Notes: generated by a model from the letters alone, not told the origin. A DNA stretch of 64,000 nucleotides from Epiperipatus broadwayi (GCA_028023455.1 JAQFVV010000151.1:3033097-3097096), one strand, 5' to 3'; positions 21,061-34,048 are shown, counted from the first letter of the stretch. Made by a program: numbers and translations.

Positions 21061-22780
21061 TCAGGCATTATGGAAAGAGAACCAGTCACTTTTCATTGAG
21101 ACATATTCGGTGTATTAAATACATTTGGATTGCAATTAGCCCTGTCTAAACCTGCTAGTTTAACCTTTCATTAATTGAATTCTGGGCTTTTTGTTTTCTA
21201 TTCAGGTAGAATACTATTTGAATGACATAGTTAAATAAATTTCTTTCAAAACTGCTGAATAACTTCTGCCAAATCATTCGAAGGTATTCTCATATTATTG
21301 AAACAGCTAGAAATCAACATAAATTTAGTACTATTTTCCCTCACATTCATCATGTTCCTTTAGTAAATCTCGTAGACAGTTCTTACACATTTATAATGAG
21401 AGTTGTCAAAATATTGTTCAACACACTGATCTAATTATTTGATACAGATGGAGCATTAAACTTATGGTTCAAAAATCTTTGCATAAGATTTCTTTGTTAT
21501 TAGAATGATAAAAAAACATTCTTCTTGTCAATCTTGTATTTCATGTGTACAATTAAATCATAGTACTTGATTTGTCTACCTACTTTCCACATTTCAACTG
21601 GCAGATTCTCATTTATTGAAGCCTTACTGTTAAGCCATATTTTTATTTTTTTATTCACTGAAGACAATTCTCATTTAGATTATCTAATAGTTCCTCTTTC
21701 TTTGCTTCATTTCATTTTGATTGTAAATTAATTTGGTATCTTCATTTTTTAAGAATATGGAAAGAATATTTTCTCTCCCACCAAATAGATTCATATTCGA
21801 ATTTACTACATTTATTTTGATTTACAATATCTGCTCTATTTACCATCTAAATTTCTCCTATTTCATAACATTTTTGATATTGTCCTAGAAATTTACAATA
21901 TCTATCAGTGTCATTTTTAAGTATCTTCTTTTGGATCCATCCATCTTTCCAAGAAGATTTTACGTTAGCTAAAGATTTTTTTTTTTCTGTTCTATCTAAA
22001 AATTCCTTAATAATTCTGAAAACAGTTAATTTTGTTGCCTCCCATATGTAGTGCTGCTAATAAATTTAAAACTTTTTTTAGATTCTATCTTATTTGCTTA
22101 CATTATTCATCTTTTGAATATCATTCTTAGATCTGAATCTATATCTGCTACAGGATACGCAGTAGATTTCAATTATTGATTTCACTTTCTGCCATGTTGT
22201 TATGAAATTCTTGACTATTCAGATATACAGCTCTTTCAAAAACATCTACCTCTCAGTGGACTTCAAACTAAGTGTATATTACAAATCTCTTGTTTATAAG
22301 TTACCGAGTTTGTGTCATAATTATTTCTCATACCCACACGATATCCAACTATCATTTGCCCTTCATCTGTCTTACCATTATTACCATCAATACATTTGTA
22401 GATCCACTACTGATATTTTAATATTCCATTTTAAATACATTGTCTGAATTTACATTTGTTGAGAAGTTTCCCTAGACAGTAATAGATATATCTGTTCTAC
22501 CCTTTTCACTATTAGATATTGGCATATAAACTTATATAACTAGCAGAAGGATGAATACAATTTGTGATATTAATTCAGTTTGCTTTGCATAGGAATATAA
22601 TTGTACTTGTTAGTATTTAGAGAAGTGGTGATAAAAATCTGATTATAATTAATCATAAGATATATGTTTAATATCTCCGAAGATGACATGCATGCAAGGG
22701 GTCGAAATTGAAATGAAAACTATGAATGAAAATTTTAGTGTTTTTAATAACAGATGCAAAAAAATGTGTAATCATAGAAA
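21061..22780. other. Intergenic AT-rich sequence, nothing recognised
   Basis: No homology-like phrases. The minus-strand complement was read for LINE or transposase motifs without success. Confidence 0.4.
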
Positions 22781-22789
22781 TATATATTA

Positions 22790-23865
22790 ACGACAAATAA
22801 ACATTTTCATGTAATCGTCTAGATAAGTTTTTTTAGCTACGATGCAACCAAAACCATAGTCAATGAAAACTTGAAGAGCAAGTTGAAACCAAATGATATA
22901 GCAAATAACAATAGAAATTATCTACCTACTTCTAATTAAAACATGGACTCCATTTCTAGTTTAATACTCAGGTTCTTATAAAAGTTAATAGACATAAATA
23001 TTATATGTGGATGGGAATTTGACATATAACCAATTTCCCTAAAATCTCCCAAGAAATCAGATCTCTCACAATGAGTTACAAAAAGATTTTCACGGACTTG
23101 CAAACGTAAATATTAATTATAAATTGGAATTTCTGGGTAATAATCTAAATAAATTTTTCAGGTATGATGTCGCCAAAGCCACAACTAATCACAATTGGAA
23201 GAACAAGCGGAACCATGTGATGTTGAAAATAATAGCAGAATTTGTCCGAGTTATTTTAAGCTAAAAGATGGACCCACTTTTAACTTAACACTAAGATTTT
23301 TATATGAGTTAGTATTCAGACATAAATACTGTATATGTTTTGAGAATTTGAAGTGGAATAAGTCTGAAATCTGATAAGAAATCAAGTCTAGATCTACTGA
23401 CTACTAACTCTTATAAGAACTCTGAATATTGAGCTAGAAACTGGGTCTCTCTTGTAACTTAAATCTATAAATTCTATTATTATTTGCTAGATTACATGAT
23501 TTGAATTTACTCTTCCAGTTTTAACAGTGGTTTTGGTTACATTACAACAGAAACATTTATAGATTATTACATGAAAATTCCCATTTATATTTAATATTCA
23601 TCTCTGTAAGTCTGTGAAAATTTTTATAGAGACTTGATTTCTTGCAAGATTTCCGAAAAACTATTATATGTCAAATTTTCTCATGTAAATAAAATATTTA
23701 TTTCTGATTATTAGATCTGGTAAGACACTGGTATTAAAACAGAAATAGGTCCATTTTTTAGCATAAAGTATCTCAGACATTTTCTATCATTATTTTCTAG
23801 ATCATGTGGTTTCAACTTGCTCTCCCGGTTTTAATTGATTGCGGAAATGGGAGAAGTTGCCCAAA
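22790..23865. repeat. Large imperfect palindrome of about 280-bp units
   Basis: Two direct units (22.81-23.10k, 23.10-23.39k) sharing GCCACAACTAATCACAA / ACCATAGTCAATGAAAAC, AGAACAAG and GATGTTGAAAATAATAGCA-type blocks. Two inverted units follow (23.40-23.64k, 23.64-23.86k; TTACTCTTCCAGTTTTAAC, CTTGCTCTCCCGGTTTTAAT). The axis is near 23.39k. Arms are about 75-80% alike by eye. No coding capacity. Confidence 0.6.
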
Positions 23866-24506
23866 TAAATTTGGAAATCTTTGCTTGTAAATCAAACCCG
23901 TCTTATTTGCCTTAGAGTTAATTGCACATACTTTATATATTTTTTAAAAAAAAATAACGCTTTTAACAGTGGAATTAAAATTTATTGCAGAGTAAGTAAA
24001 TAATCATGATTTTTTTAAAACAAAAACAAAATGATGTTTGTTTCTGTTGACATCACACTTGCTTTAAATAATTATAAACGTTACTTCGAAAGCTAACGCT
24101 AGATGGCAGTACATCATTGACATACAATTTTTGAATGTCTTGGGGATAAGGGATCATTTTAAAAATTCAATAATAAAATGTTTATTTATTTATTTTTTTT
24201 AAATTAAATTCACTTAATAATTTTAGTCTTAAATTATTCATATATATATATTTTGGTATTATTGTTGGAAAAAATCATTAGTAATTTATAATAATAATAA
24301 TGAATAAACATAATTTCAAGTGTATCTCAAGACAAAAGGATTATTTATATCCCTTTGTTAAATACAATATTTCATAATTATTTCCATTATATCATTAAAA
24401 TTTGAATCATAATTGAATTATACTATCTAGAAAAGAGATGAATGTAATTACAAAAGTAATAAAATGACTAATATGGCCATTATCCGCCAGAAAATCAAAT
24501 CCATTC
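23866..24506. other. PCYOX1 3' flank
   Basis: Downstream of the PCYOX1 stop. On the minus strand the nearest AATAAA-type signal seen is the complement of TTTATT at 24181-24186, about 320 nt after the stop. Otherwise AT-rich. Confidence 0.35.
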
Positions 24507-25315
24507 TCATAATTCACTCTTTTTGGTACCAAACGTAGGATCAATATATTGCAGTTCCCCATAGCAGTAGTTGTAAATCAAAAGAGCTACATTACGAGCA
24601 GCGATACAGCTCATTTCCATAGCACTAGAAGCCCATTCAATATTACTAACGTAGAATAAATTTTTATACAGTACAAAAGGTGGTATACTCTGTGGAGGAG
24701 TATAATGGGGATAGGCCAACCAATCAACTATTTCTGTTTCAGTTCTCACTTTGAAAAGACTATTCAACTGTTGTTCCGTTAATGGCTTGGGTGAAAATAT
24801 TTTCCAAACAGGTTTAGGGCGAACACTATCTAATTCAGGATCAAAATTCACTGGTAATATTCGTGATAGACTATTAAAGTATAAATCTGGATTGAGTACT
24901 AAAACAGCATTTATATTCGCATCCTGAGGGGTGAGAGAGAGCCCAGCTCTGTTAAGAGTCCCGTGAACCATAGTACTCACAGTTCTTTGATATTTTCCTG
25001 AAAAATTATGAACCGGATGAGGAAACTGAACAAATCGAATATTAGATAATCCTTCGTGTAATGGACATGCAATAACAACGAAGTCATATTCTACATTCAA
25101 AGCTTCAGGAGGAGTGCTATTTAATTCAGCATGTTTGGGCAATGATTCAATAATAAATCTTGGTTTTTGAGACCCTTGTGACATTAAAATTACTTTGGTC
25201 ACTGTGTTATTAATTAAATTTAAATCTGCATTTTTGATTAACAACTCGGGTATAAGTTGGTTGCCTCCATCGACAGACCATAAACTGTCACTTGTTGCAG
25301 CCAATGCAATACTCC
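24507..25315 (-). CDS. PCYOX1: Prenylcysteine oxidase, last exon
   Basis: C-terminal 269 codons of a prenylcysteine oxidase/lyase, the FAD-dependent lysosomal enzyme that cleaves the thioether of prenylcysteine into free cysteine, an aldehyde and hydrogen peroxide. Seen: SDSLWSVDGGNQLIPELL at the exon start, YDFVVIACPLHEG, VWKIFSPKPLT, WLAYPHYTPPQ and the C-terminal YVSNIEWASSAMEMSCIAA FAD-fold signature. Acceptor TTTTTTTTAG ends at 25316; a Gly codon split one/two joins exon at 34049. The stop is at 24507-24509. An upstream methionine lies in intron and is not a start. Confidence 0.93.
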
Positions 25316-26262
25316 CTAAAAAAAAAAGAATAATTTTAAGGATATTTTTTTGTGGTTGTTTTAACAAAATATTTTTAAAATGTAATTTGAATAGGTAATT
25401 TTCAAAGCAGGCGCAAAATGTAATAATTAAGCACATATATGCAAATATATGTATGGAAGTAAATAATTGGCAGATGTTTGGCTTACTCGAAAGACCATCC
25501 AAGTTTTAAAACTATCAACTACTATCCAACATAAAATAAATGACCAATTCTCTCATGCCGTACTTGTATTTTGGCTAATACTATGAAAGGACTCATCTTT
25601 TATTTCACATTAGATAGTACTTAGATGTACAATAGATGGCCCTAAATATATTCCAGTTATTTATTAACATATATTTTATATACAGCTCATTATTTATTAT
25701 ATGATATACTAAATGCCTCTGTGGCTTTACTTGCATTTGTGGAATGATGTTAAAAATTGCAAATTACCAAATTTTTTAAAACCATGAAGTTCTAAAGAGC
25801 AAAAATCCAAAGCCTATTTGTCAAAAAATGAAAATCATGCAAGATTGGTGCAAGCAATATTTGTTGAGTTATTAAATAACAATAAACAAATATTTCAAAT
25901 TTATATATATAAGACTAAAATAAACAATTACCAATAACTTATGCATACTAGAGCTGTCTTTAATTTAAATATTCCTGAATTATTTGTTTTAGAGCTCTAG
26001 CATATATCCCGATTGTTGACTGCAAATCCTTTAATGCTTATTGAAATATCTTGTCTGCCAAGGGTCATTTGGATATTTATAAATATCACTTGTAAGCCAC
26101 ACAAAATTATTGGCTTAAAAATTAGCCTGCTATATCTGATCAAAATTTTAATTAATCTACCCTTAATCATTAGAGGTAGGAAACTTTTTCAACTCGTAGG
26201 CCAATTTCATCTTTCCCTTTTTAAAGGAGGATCATCTTTTTTTAAAAATTAAAAATAAAGTG
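25316..26262. repeat. PCYOX1 intron with dispersed repeat copy
   Basis: 25745-25925 matches 27795-28010 (AATTACCAAAATTTTT, ACCATGAAG, GATTGGTGC, GAGTTATTAAATAACAA, then a TATATA tail). The constant 3' (TA)n end suggests a SINE-like or LINE-tail repeat of unknown class. Nothing else recognised. Confidence 0.45.
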
Positions 26263-26607
26263 ATATCATTATTCACATGATCACTATCTCATACTAGCAC
26301 ACAGTTGTTGTAAACAAAGGCAAAACTCTCCATACAGTAGTGCCATCCTGTGCCAACCAGAGTAATCAATGGATGCCAGAAGGCTTGTGCATAAAATCCC
26401 TATCTAGTGTCTTCTCATCCCATATCCCCATAGTGCCCTCAGATCCAAGGCTCCTCACTGATGATGGCCACAAGCCAGAAACTAGTCGGGGGATATTGGA
26501 TGAGTAGGCACTAGATAGGGATTTTATGCACAAACCTTCTGGCAACAGAGTTGGCACAGAGTAGCACTACTGTATGGAGAGTTTTGCCTTTGTTTAATAT
26601 CATTATT
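26263..26607. mobile_element. Hammerhead-bearing foldback element, copy 4
   Basis: Compact 323-bp inverted-repeat copy (26274-26596) between 11-bp direct repeats ATATCATTATT (26263-26273 and 26597-26607). The left arm is shortened and lacks its hammerhead; the right arm holds one. This is the clearest minimal example of the family. Confidence 0.85.
26443..26501 (+). ncRNA. Type I hammerhead ribozyme motif, 4-bp stem II
   Basis: CTGATGA at 26458-26464, stem II TGGC/GCCA (four Watson-Crick pairs including a U-A at 10.1/11.1), GAAAC-TA-GTC with cleavage after 26487, distal stem I ATCCAA/TTGGAT. The first stem I base after GTC is G rather than T. Antisense to PCYOX1. Confidence 0.75.
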
Positions 26608-27432
26608 ATTAATGAGTAACCCACATTTAATGACAATTTTTCCAATTTGCCACGTAACTAATTCTTAGTGACATTTATATTTTTGAATTTCTTTTTATGT
26701 TCTTGAAAGATTAATTCTACAGCAACTGGGATGCAGTCTTTTATAAACTCCCTTTCAGAAAATGGTTTCAAATGTTCTGCTTTTTTAAAAAAATAATTTT
26801 ATTTGTTTTCATAGAATTTTCTGACTTGCTTGTACTATTTATGGAACATGTCAGTCACTTGATGAAGCTCCTTTTCAAGTTTTCTATTTTAATATTTCTT
26901 TCTTCCTCAACAATTTTGTTGTAATCAGAAGGTTTTGATAAATAATGCCTCTTAATATTGTGTTCTTTATTAACTGAAATACTTTCCAGACATATCGTGC
27001 ACATCAATTTACCATTTCTTTGTATAAAAAAATGTGTTGATCCATTTCTTTTGAAATGCGCAACTTTCTATATCAATTTTTCTTATTCTGTGTAACCATC
27101 CTAGTAAATAAAAAAAATAATAAATGCAAAATAATAATAAAACGAAATAAAATTTGAGTTTTACTTTTGCTAGTGTAAGTTCATCTGCAAAAATTGCTAC
27201 AAAAACAAAGAAAATGCCCTCAATGTCATAGTGAAATAGATACCATAATATAAATTTGTTGGAATATCGCACCTCTGAAAGAACAAAGTAGAACTGTGAT
27301 AAAGGTTGAAGAGAGAAAATAAATATTTTATTTTACTTTTAATTTAATATTTGTTTTTGAAAATGTCCATGGGCCAGATTAAGAGCTTTCGAGAGCCAAA
27401 TTTGGCCAAGAGCAAGAAGTTCCCCACCCCTG
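26608..27432 (-). pseudogene. hAT transposon 5' half with BED zinc finger
   Basis: On the minus strand the terminus is CAGGGGTGGGGAACTTC (27432 inward), a typical hAT end. The translation RKIDIESCAFQKKWINTFF, then after one frameshift LMCTICLESISV and KEHNIKRHY with C-x2-C..H spacing (about 26915-27008), is a BED-type zinc finger N-terminus of the ZBED/GTF2IRD2-like kind. A stop follows and the rest of the transposase and the other terminus are missing. Confidence 0.75.
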
Positions 27433-28140
27433 CTATAACAACCTATTGCTGATATTCACTTTTGTACTTGAACATACGTGTCAAGTTTACAATGTGTAGA
27501 CGATCAATTTCCCAGTTGCAGTTACTTACATTTTAAAATAATAGCAGCGGGTATGATAAATTGACAATCTTTTATTAAATGTTTTATAAGTTACTTAAAA
27601 CAATATTAAAAATTATCCAATATAATACTTTAAATAATCCTTAAAATATATTTTTGTTAGCCTTATATATATGAATTTAAAAGTTTATTTACGTTACTTA
27701 ACAACACAAATAGTGCCCCAATCTTGTTAGTATTCACAATTTTTAAGTGAAAAATTCCCTAGAGGTCGCTGCTAGTCCAAACTTTAAAATTCTGTATCCA
27801 CGGCTTCACGTTAATAAAAAATTACCAAAATTTTTAAAACAATTAAGAACCATGAAGCAAAAACCCATAGCTTATGTAATTCTCAAAAACCATAAAGCAA
27901 AAATTCCTCAAAACAAAAATTGTACAAAACTGATTAAGATTGGTGCGATATTTATTGAGTTATTAAATAACAAACAAACTTTCAGATTTAATAATATATA
28001 TATATAAGTTTTAAATTATAATAATGGTAAATGTTAAATAGTAATAATATAGTATTTAAACGTATGCACTTTTGACTGTTGTAATCATTATCAATTGAAT
28101 TTATGACAGCAAAAAACAAATGCCACATGATTTCCAAGAA
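27433..28140. repeat. PCYOX1 intron; second copy of dispersed repeat
   Basis: 27795-28010 is the partner of the repeat at 25745-25925 and again ends in a TATATATA tail. The remainder is AT-rich intron. Confidence 0.45.
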
Positions 28141-28149
28141 CTATGCAGA

Positions 28150-28735
28150 TCAATATTAACAGATTATTTATTATACGACCTTTAAATTGGTTTATAAGAA
28201 CTGTCTCTAATTTTTCTCTTTCTATGATCTTTATTCTTGTAATATTCTAGTATGATCTGAAGTGACGATAAATTTAGAATTTCAAGATTTTTCATGGTCA
28301 AAGAAAACTGAAATAGTATTAGACTGACTGCACATGTGATCGTGTGATATTTAGTGGTTTAATTAGACTGACTGTTTGTAGCACTTTTATATGGTTATGG
28401 AGTACCCGGTGTTCATTTAATCTTTTTCTAAATCCCATCTTGATTCACCAGTATATAATTTTTTTACATTCACAAATAATATTACTTTTTTTGTTTTTAA
28501 AGAAGATAATTTTTAGAATTATTAATTAATCATTTACATTTCAAAAAATTATTGAAATAATCAATCTAATAGCGTTTCAGTTTCCTTGACCATGAAAAAT
28601 CTTGTAACTTTAAATTTATCTTTAATTCAGAATATACATAAGAATATTACATCAAGAAAGACATCGTAGAAAGAGAAAAATTAAAAAGGCAATTCTTGTA
28701 CGTCAATTTACGATTGTATAACAAATAGACAATCC
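28150..28735. repeat. Long inverted-repeat element
   Basis: Arms 28150-28330 and 28550-28730 pair: TTTTTCATGGTCAAAGAAAACTG against CAGTTTCCTTGACCATGAAAAA, and AATTTTTCTCTTTCTATGAT against its near complement at 28665. The spacer (28335-28545) is unrelated. Foldback-like, no coding capacity, no hammerhead box. Confidence 0.7.
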
Positions 28736-29520
28736 GCTAATATCGATCTACGTAGTTTCTGAAATATCATGAGATCTCTTTTTGCCTGTGCAAATTCAGT
28801 TGATAATGATCACAACATAAACAAAAACACTTCAGCTTAAATTTGTATATTATTCCTGTTTTTATTTGCCATTATTATAATTTAAAACTGTTATGTATAG
28901 TATCCTTTTAACAAATACCTTATTATTTTACTTTCACACACACGTGATTATTAATGATATAAAGGAATTGTTAGTTTTTACATCATAGTTTTAAATACCG
29001 AGATGGAAAAAACAACAAAATAATGACTGATTCAGTGGTATCTTGATACTAATATTCTAAATTATGTCAGCTTATTTTTTGATATAGAACACATATGCAA
29101 ATGAAATACTAAAATGTATAGTGAGAGAGAGTGATACAGAATTTTTATACTGGTGAAAATTGGAATATAACGAAGTTTGAAATGAGAGATGCACTGATAA
29201 AAATTGAATATATATGCAGTGTATATATTTATTAGTACAAAAGAAACAGTAAATTCAAAAAAATTACCTACACACCTCACATATGTACAAACACATCACT
29301 AAATTAAATTTTCAATAGTCATCAATTATCATTATTGTCTTTACAATTCTTAATGAAATCAATGCATTAAATTCTTTAATCAAAAAAAAATTGACTCGTA
29401 CACAAAAATTATTTTTTAATATTTTTTTACATTCTCAAAAGCATAATATTTGATTGTGTATGCAAATTATATAACATTCAAACAACATTTTAAAATATCA
29501 AGATAATTTATATTGTAATT
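28736..29520. other. PCYOX1 intron, nothing recognised
   Basis: AT-rich; no repeat or coding signal recognised. Confidence 0.4.
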
Positions 29521-29528
29521 TAGAGTAG

Positions 29529-29862
29529 TGGTTACAAATTCTTTCCGTTATGTAGCCCATTCACAATTAATGTCATACACGGGCCACCATTTACTTTTTC
29601 AAAAGGAAATTTTTACGGGAGACAAATTACAATAATGTATAATATATATATTATTCTCAAATAATTTGAATTTTTTTTCTACAAAAGTATTTGATGACAG
29701 TAAAAATTAACACTAGTGAAAATAAACAGGTTTATTTGTGAAATAATATTCGTAAATTAAAACAAAATTGTTAAATATATTTCAGTTGTTCCAAATCATG
29801 GTGAGCATGTAGTTAAGCACCGTAGTGCTGGATGGACAAAGAATCAAGAACCACTGTTTTAA
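29529..29862. mobile_element. Non-autonomous hAT-type MITE
   Basis: Ends TAGTGGTTACAAATTCTTT and, inverted, AAAGAATCAAGAACCACTG. Both fit the common hAT end CAGTGGTT..AA, with the first base mutated on the left. Flanks ATTTAGAG and TTTTAAAG agree at 6 of 8 positions, a plausible decayed 8-bp duplication. Interior is non-coding. Confidence 0.55.
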
Positions 29863-30204
29863 AGTTTTTTTTAAGTTTACAATACTTCATGATTATTAAA
29901 AAAAAGAAAAATTTTCAGAAAGTGCCTTAATTTTGTAAAAACAATTAACAATCAAATCATAAACATTCAATCGCAGGTATTTAATGTTTCATTAATTTAC
30001 TTTTTTTTGATGAAAGATGCGCAGAACAATTTTATTTTGGAATATATGATCACCTGATCAAAGTGTATGCTTCTTAAATTTTAAGAAGACTTTTGATTGT
30101 TAGAGTATGGTTAAAATAATCATAAAAAAGCAATAATTTTCGAAGAAGACATCTTTGATAAGATAAAAATAAAGAGCAAAATTAGATAATGATGCATATC
30201 ACAA

Positions 30205-30960
30205 ATGCTAAAATTAGTAATAATATTCTGCGATATATTGACCTTACTGCTACATCACAAAATACTATTCATGTACTTTGGGGGCAAAATGATTGGTGAT
30301 AGAAGAAATATGGTACTGAAACTAAATACAAAGAAGACCAAAACTATGACTTTTGGAATAATTAATAAGGAAATAAAAATTAAATATAATAATTTATATT
30401 AGACGATAAACGATTTTAGATACTAGGGCAAATTTTTTATCCAAAATAATAATCAAAAGGAGAAAAATAAATCCAGAATAAAAAAGCCAAATAAATATTC
30501 AAGAAACTTGAAAATTATTAGTGTAATAAGAATTAAATATAAGAGTATGGCTAAAAGTGCTATTCAACTTTCTAGGGTATGGATGTGAGATATGGGTGTT
30601 AAAGATATCAGAAAAAAGGAGAAAATAGAGATATGAAATGAATGTTGAAAATAAAATGGATTGGAAGAGTGGTAAATGAAAAAGCACAGAGAAGAATATG
30701 AACCAGAAGTCAAACAGTATCAATAAATGCATATAGTACTTTTAGGATTGTTTATTAAAGAGAATGTCGATACTGATAACATATAGTAATCTAAAGGAAA
30801 GACCAAGAAGAAAATAGTTTGATGATATAAAAGGTTCATCTGGTTTCCCTTTGTGATAAGTTCAGTTAAAGATGTACTAGAAATTTTTAGTTACAGACAT
30901 TTACTTATGAACATTAGAAAAAGAATGGAACCTTATTTACAAAATTCAGATAGTTAATAT
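30205..30960 (+). mobile_element. RTE-type LINE 3' fragment, degenerate
   Basis: MVLKLNTKKTKTMTFGI (about 30311-30360) is the LINE phrase that follows the RT domain, colinear with KINVKKTKVMFN of the 34.65k copy. Downstream pieces (LKVLFNFLGYGCEIWV-like near 30548; GRVVNEK) track the C-terminal YGSETW region. Many stops. Confidence 0.65.
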
Positions 30961-30992
30961 AAAATTCTAAAGAAAAGCAGCTGTGATGATCG

Positions 30993-31740
30993 TAATACTC
31001 TATCTTATAAACATCACATGATCACCATTTCTTATGCTTGCTTATAACTGTTATTAAAACAGGCAAAACTCACTATACGTATTGCCACTCACTGCAATCT
31101 AGAGTAATCAATGGATGCCAGAAGGCTTGTGCATAAAATCCCCATCTAGTGACTACTCATCCAATATCCCCAGACTAGTTTCTGGCTTGTGGCCTTTGTC
31201 AGTGAGGAGCCTTGGATCTGAGAGCACTGCACTTAGATCTTAGGATCTAATGCAACCTTCCAGCAGCCACCTTTTATCCTTAACTACAAAACTATGAATC
31301 TTAAATTGAAAACACCTTAATATTTTCAAGCTTAAAACCAATCCTGCCTAATAGGATAGTGGTGGCTATGGTTATTAAAGAACCAAAGACACCAAAATGT
31401 ATAGGTACTAAACTAAGTTCAGACCTATATGACTATATAAGCTGATGAGCTTGGATTGAAAATATTAAGGTGTTTTTAATTTAAGACTCGTAGTTTTGTA
31501 GTTAAGTGGAGATAAAACATGGCTGCTGGAGGATTGCATTAGACCCTAAGATCTAGATGCAGTGCTCTCAGATATAAGGCTCCTCACTGGCGAAGGCCAG
31601 AAACTAGTCTAGGGATATTGGATGAGTAGGCACTAGATAGGGATTTTATGCACAAGCCTTCTGGCATCCATTGATTACTCTGTTTGGCACAGGGTGGCAC
31701 TACTGTATGGAGAGTTTTGCCTGCTTTAATACTCTATCTT
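30993..31740. mobile_element. Hammerhead-bearing foldback element, copy 5
   Basis: Full-length 720-bp inverted-repeat copy (31007-31726) between perfect 14-bp direct repeats TAATACTCTATCTT (30993-31006 and 31727-31740). The left arm starts ATAAACATCACATGATCACC; the right ends GAGTTTTGCCTGCTT. It includes the whole central extension. Both hammerheads are mutated: minus-strand box CTGACAA (31159-31217) and plus-strand CTGGCGA with stem II deleted (near 31587). Confidence 0.85.
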
Positions 31741-32155
31741 CATAGAAAATGGATGTCAGTGAAAATAAGCTGCTAATAATAATAATAATAATCAGAATGC
31801 TTTTATTGTTTATGAATTCATTACAAATTCCAACACTGAAAGTACTAGACACTGAAAGCATCAGACTGTTCTACCATTGCACCAAACCACATAGTTGTAA
31901 GACACTAATTATTGTTATTCACTTAAAACGTAAGCAAATTACTATTAACAGTTAGTTTTCAGTACATTAAAATTTGCACAAAGGTAGAATAGGAACTCAC
32001 AAGTTAAGTTTTAAGTTTGATTCTGAGCAGGTTAAAGAAACTCACGCTAGTCAAATGAATAGAATTATATGTCGAAAACAATATTTTGGTGCCTGAACTT
32101 CGGGACTTTACAAAATACCAGCATTTGATAATTACATATTAAACCAAAAATGGAC
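31741..32155. other. PCYOX1 intron with (AAT)n microsatellite
   Basis: Short (AAT)n run at 31773-31792; nothing else recognised. Confidence 0.4.
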
Positions 32156-32159
32156 GTTA

Positions 32160-32640
32160 TGCATAGTGTGTCTCAGTGAAAGGGTGACTGGATGTCCCAC
32201 CACAAGTTTCCAGCGGTGCCATCTGGAATCAGTTCATGCACTAAGTAGCATCGTAATTTAGCTATTTACCATCAAAATTTTAAGACATGTCTGCATCATG
32301 AATTAAGGCATGAAATGTATCACTGTTTGCTATCCTCATGGATCATCTTCAATGCTTTCCCTGCCATCATGAATTCTTTCATACTACTTGAAAATATTCT
32401 TGCGACTCACTGCCACATATAATTTGAATCGTTTCAAACATTTCATGAATAATTTTGCCCAATTTAAAACAAATTTAATATTAGCATATTATTTCAAAGT
32501 AGGTTAAGGTATGAAATACATTATCGTATTTCAGGTCATAAATTATGAACATTTTTTGCGGTGAACAGCTAAACCATGTCGCTACATAATGCAAACAATA
32601 TTTCAGAAATAATACTTCAGGGAGCTTGGACACAGAACTA
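32160..32640 (-). mobile_element. Short mariner-derived element, copy 2
   Basis: Inverted relative to the copies at 20.6k and 41.1k. Minus-strand reading gives a damaged HEMFETIQI.. and GRESIEDDP-like stretch (about 32340-32440). Flanking blocks such as the complement of GTTCATAATTTATGACCTG match the other copies. Confidence 0.5.
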
Positions 32641-33654
32641 GTTGCCACTAAGTAATCTTTTCACTGGTATGTAACATCAGGACTACATCTCCATTAGTTT
32701 CAAATCCTCTGTCAAATTGAGATTAGAACATCACGCCATCTATTCTAAGGAGATTTTGCCTCTTATTCTAAGTTCTCTGGAGACTTTTTTTATATTCATT
32801 TCTTTTTACATTTTATTTATCCAATAATTTTCCTATTTCCTTGAATATTTCATATTCATGAAGCCTATATGTCACGGTCCCATTTAAATTGATAAAGCCA
32901 AAAATAAAGTAGTTGTAGGAATAATAACACTTCCAAGTGCAATAAGTCTATACAAATTGAGATAAGCAGGCATCATCATAGAAAATAGTTTGTCATTGTT
33001 TGCCAGCTTTCTGGTCATTATTACCCAACTCTATGGTTAACTTTTTAATTCCACTAACTAACTTACATAATTAACTTTTCAGCACAATTTGATTTATTAT
33101 CACCATTTTTATTTCTTGCTTTAATAAAATAGATCAGACATATTTTTTGTTTAACATTCTTTATTCTTCTGTTAGTGTCACAAATACAGTTGGAGCTCAA
33201 AACATTCGTTACTCTTTGTAATCTAAAAAAAGCTTGTGTTCTCCACATATTTCAGTTATACAATAATTATTGAATTATATCAATTAAAATTGTAATTTAC
33301 ATAAGCACTACTCCGATGAACATTACATGCGTCAATTTTTCCACTTGAAGAAAAGCTACCTAATCATATATCAGTTTAAAAAATCTGGCACAGAAATCTA
33401 ATATTCATTAACTAAATCAATTTAAACTAGTTGACTAAGCAGTAAAATAGAGGTCACCACTAACTATATGCTAACATTTTGTTTTTGTTTTTAAAATTAA
33501 ATAGTATTTTATTCTAACGCACTGTTGTCAAAAACAATTTATTTAAACAAAAGAGAAGAATCATACTTTGCATGGGGCCATTTTATTATGCATGCATTAA
33601 CACCAATGTTACAAATGTCTGGAGAATGTAAAGAGTAGATTGAATAACTTACAA
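32641..33654. other. PCYOX1 intron, nothing recognised
   Basis: AT-rich intron without recognised repeats. Confidence 0.4.
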
Positions 33655-33810
33655 AATAATGAGCATGCTAATAGCTCTAAACAAGCTTCATCGATAAATG
33701 CCTTAAGAGAAGGCATTTAGAATCTCTATCTAGAATTATCCCCATCTCCAAACCGGTTTCGAGCTATTGGCTCTCCTCAGTGAGGCACTAGGATATTCAG
33801 ATACTAAGTC
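33655..33810 (-). mobile_element. Half copy of hammerhead family B
   Basis: GCTAATAGCTCTAAACAAGC, ATCGATAAATGCC and CTATCTAGAATTATCCCCA match the left arm of 19676-20022. The right arm is absent. Carries one hammerhead on the minus strand. Confidence 0.7.
33728..33795 (-). ncRNA. Hammerhead ribozyme motif, family B, canonical stem II
   Basis: Minus strand: CTGAGGA box (33780-33774), stem II GAGC/GCTC with a true G-C closing pair, GAAAC-CG-GTT with GUU as cleavage triplet (allowed by the NUH rule but usually slower). Stem I has one mismatch near the core. Sense strand of PCYOX1, about 255 nt past the donor at 34048. Confidence 0.6.
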
Positions 33811-34048
33811 TAAAATACCATGCAAGGCCAGCACTTATCTGATACTTAACTATTAAATAGAAAATCTGAAATTTTCAGACATCTAAATGTCTTCAAATGT
33901 AGCTATCTAACTCAAACTATAATAATTTGGTGATATAGTCTACTATATACATACAGTATTTAATTAAAAAAGAGAATGCTAAACTACTTTAAACTAATTG
34001 TTTCAATTTACAATCAGCATAGTTATAATGGGATGTAAAGTATCATAC

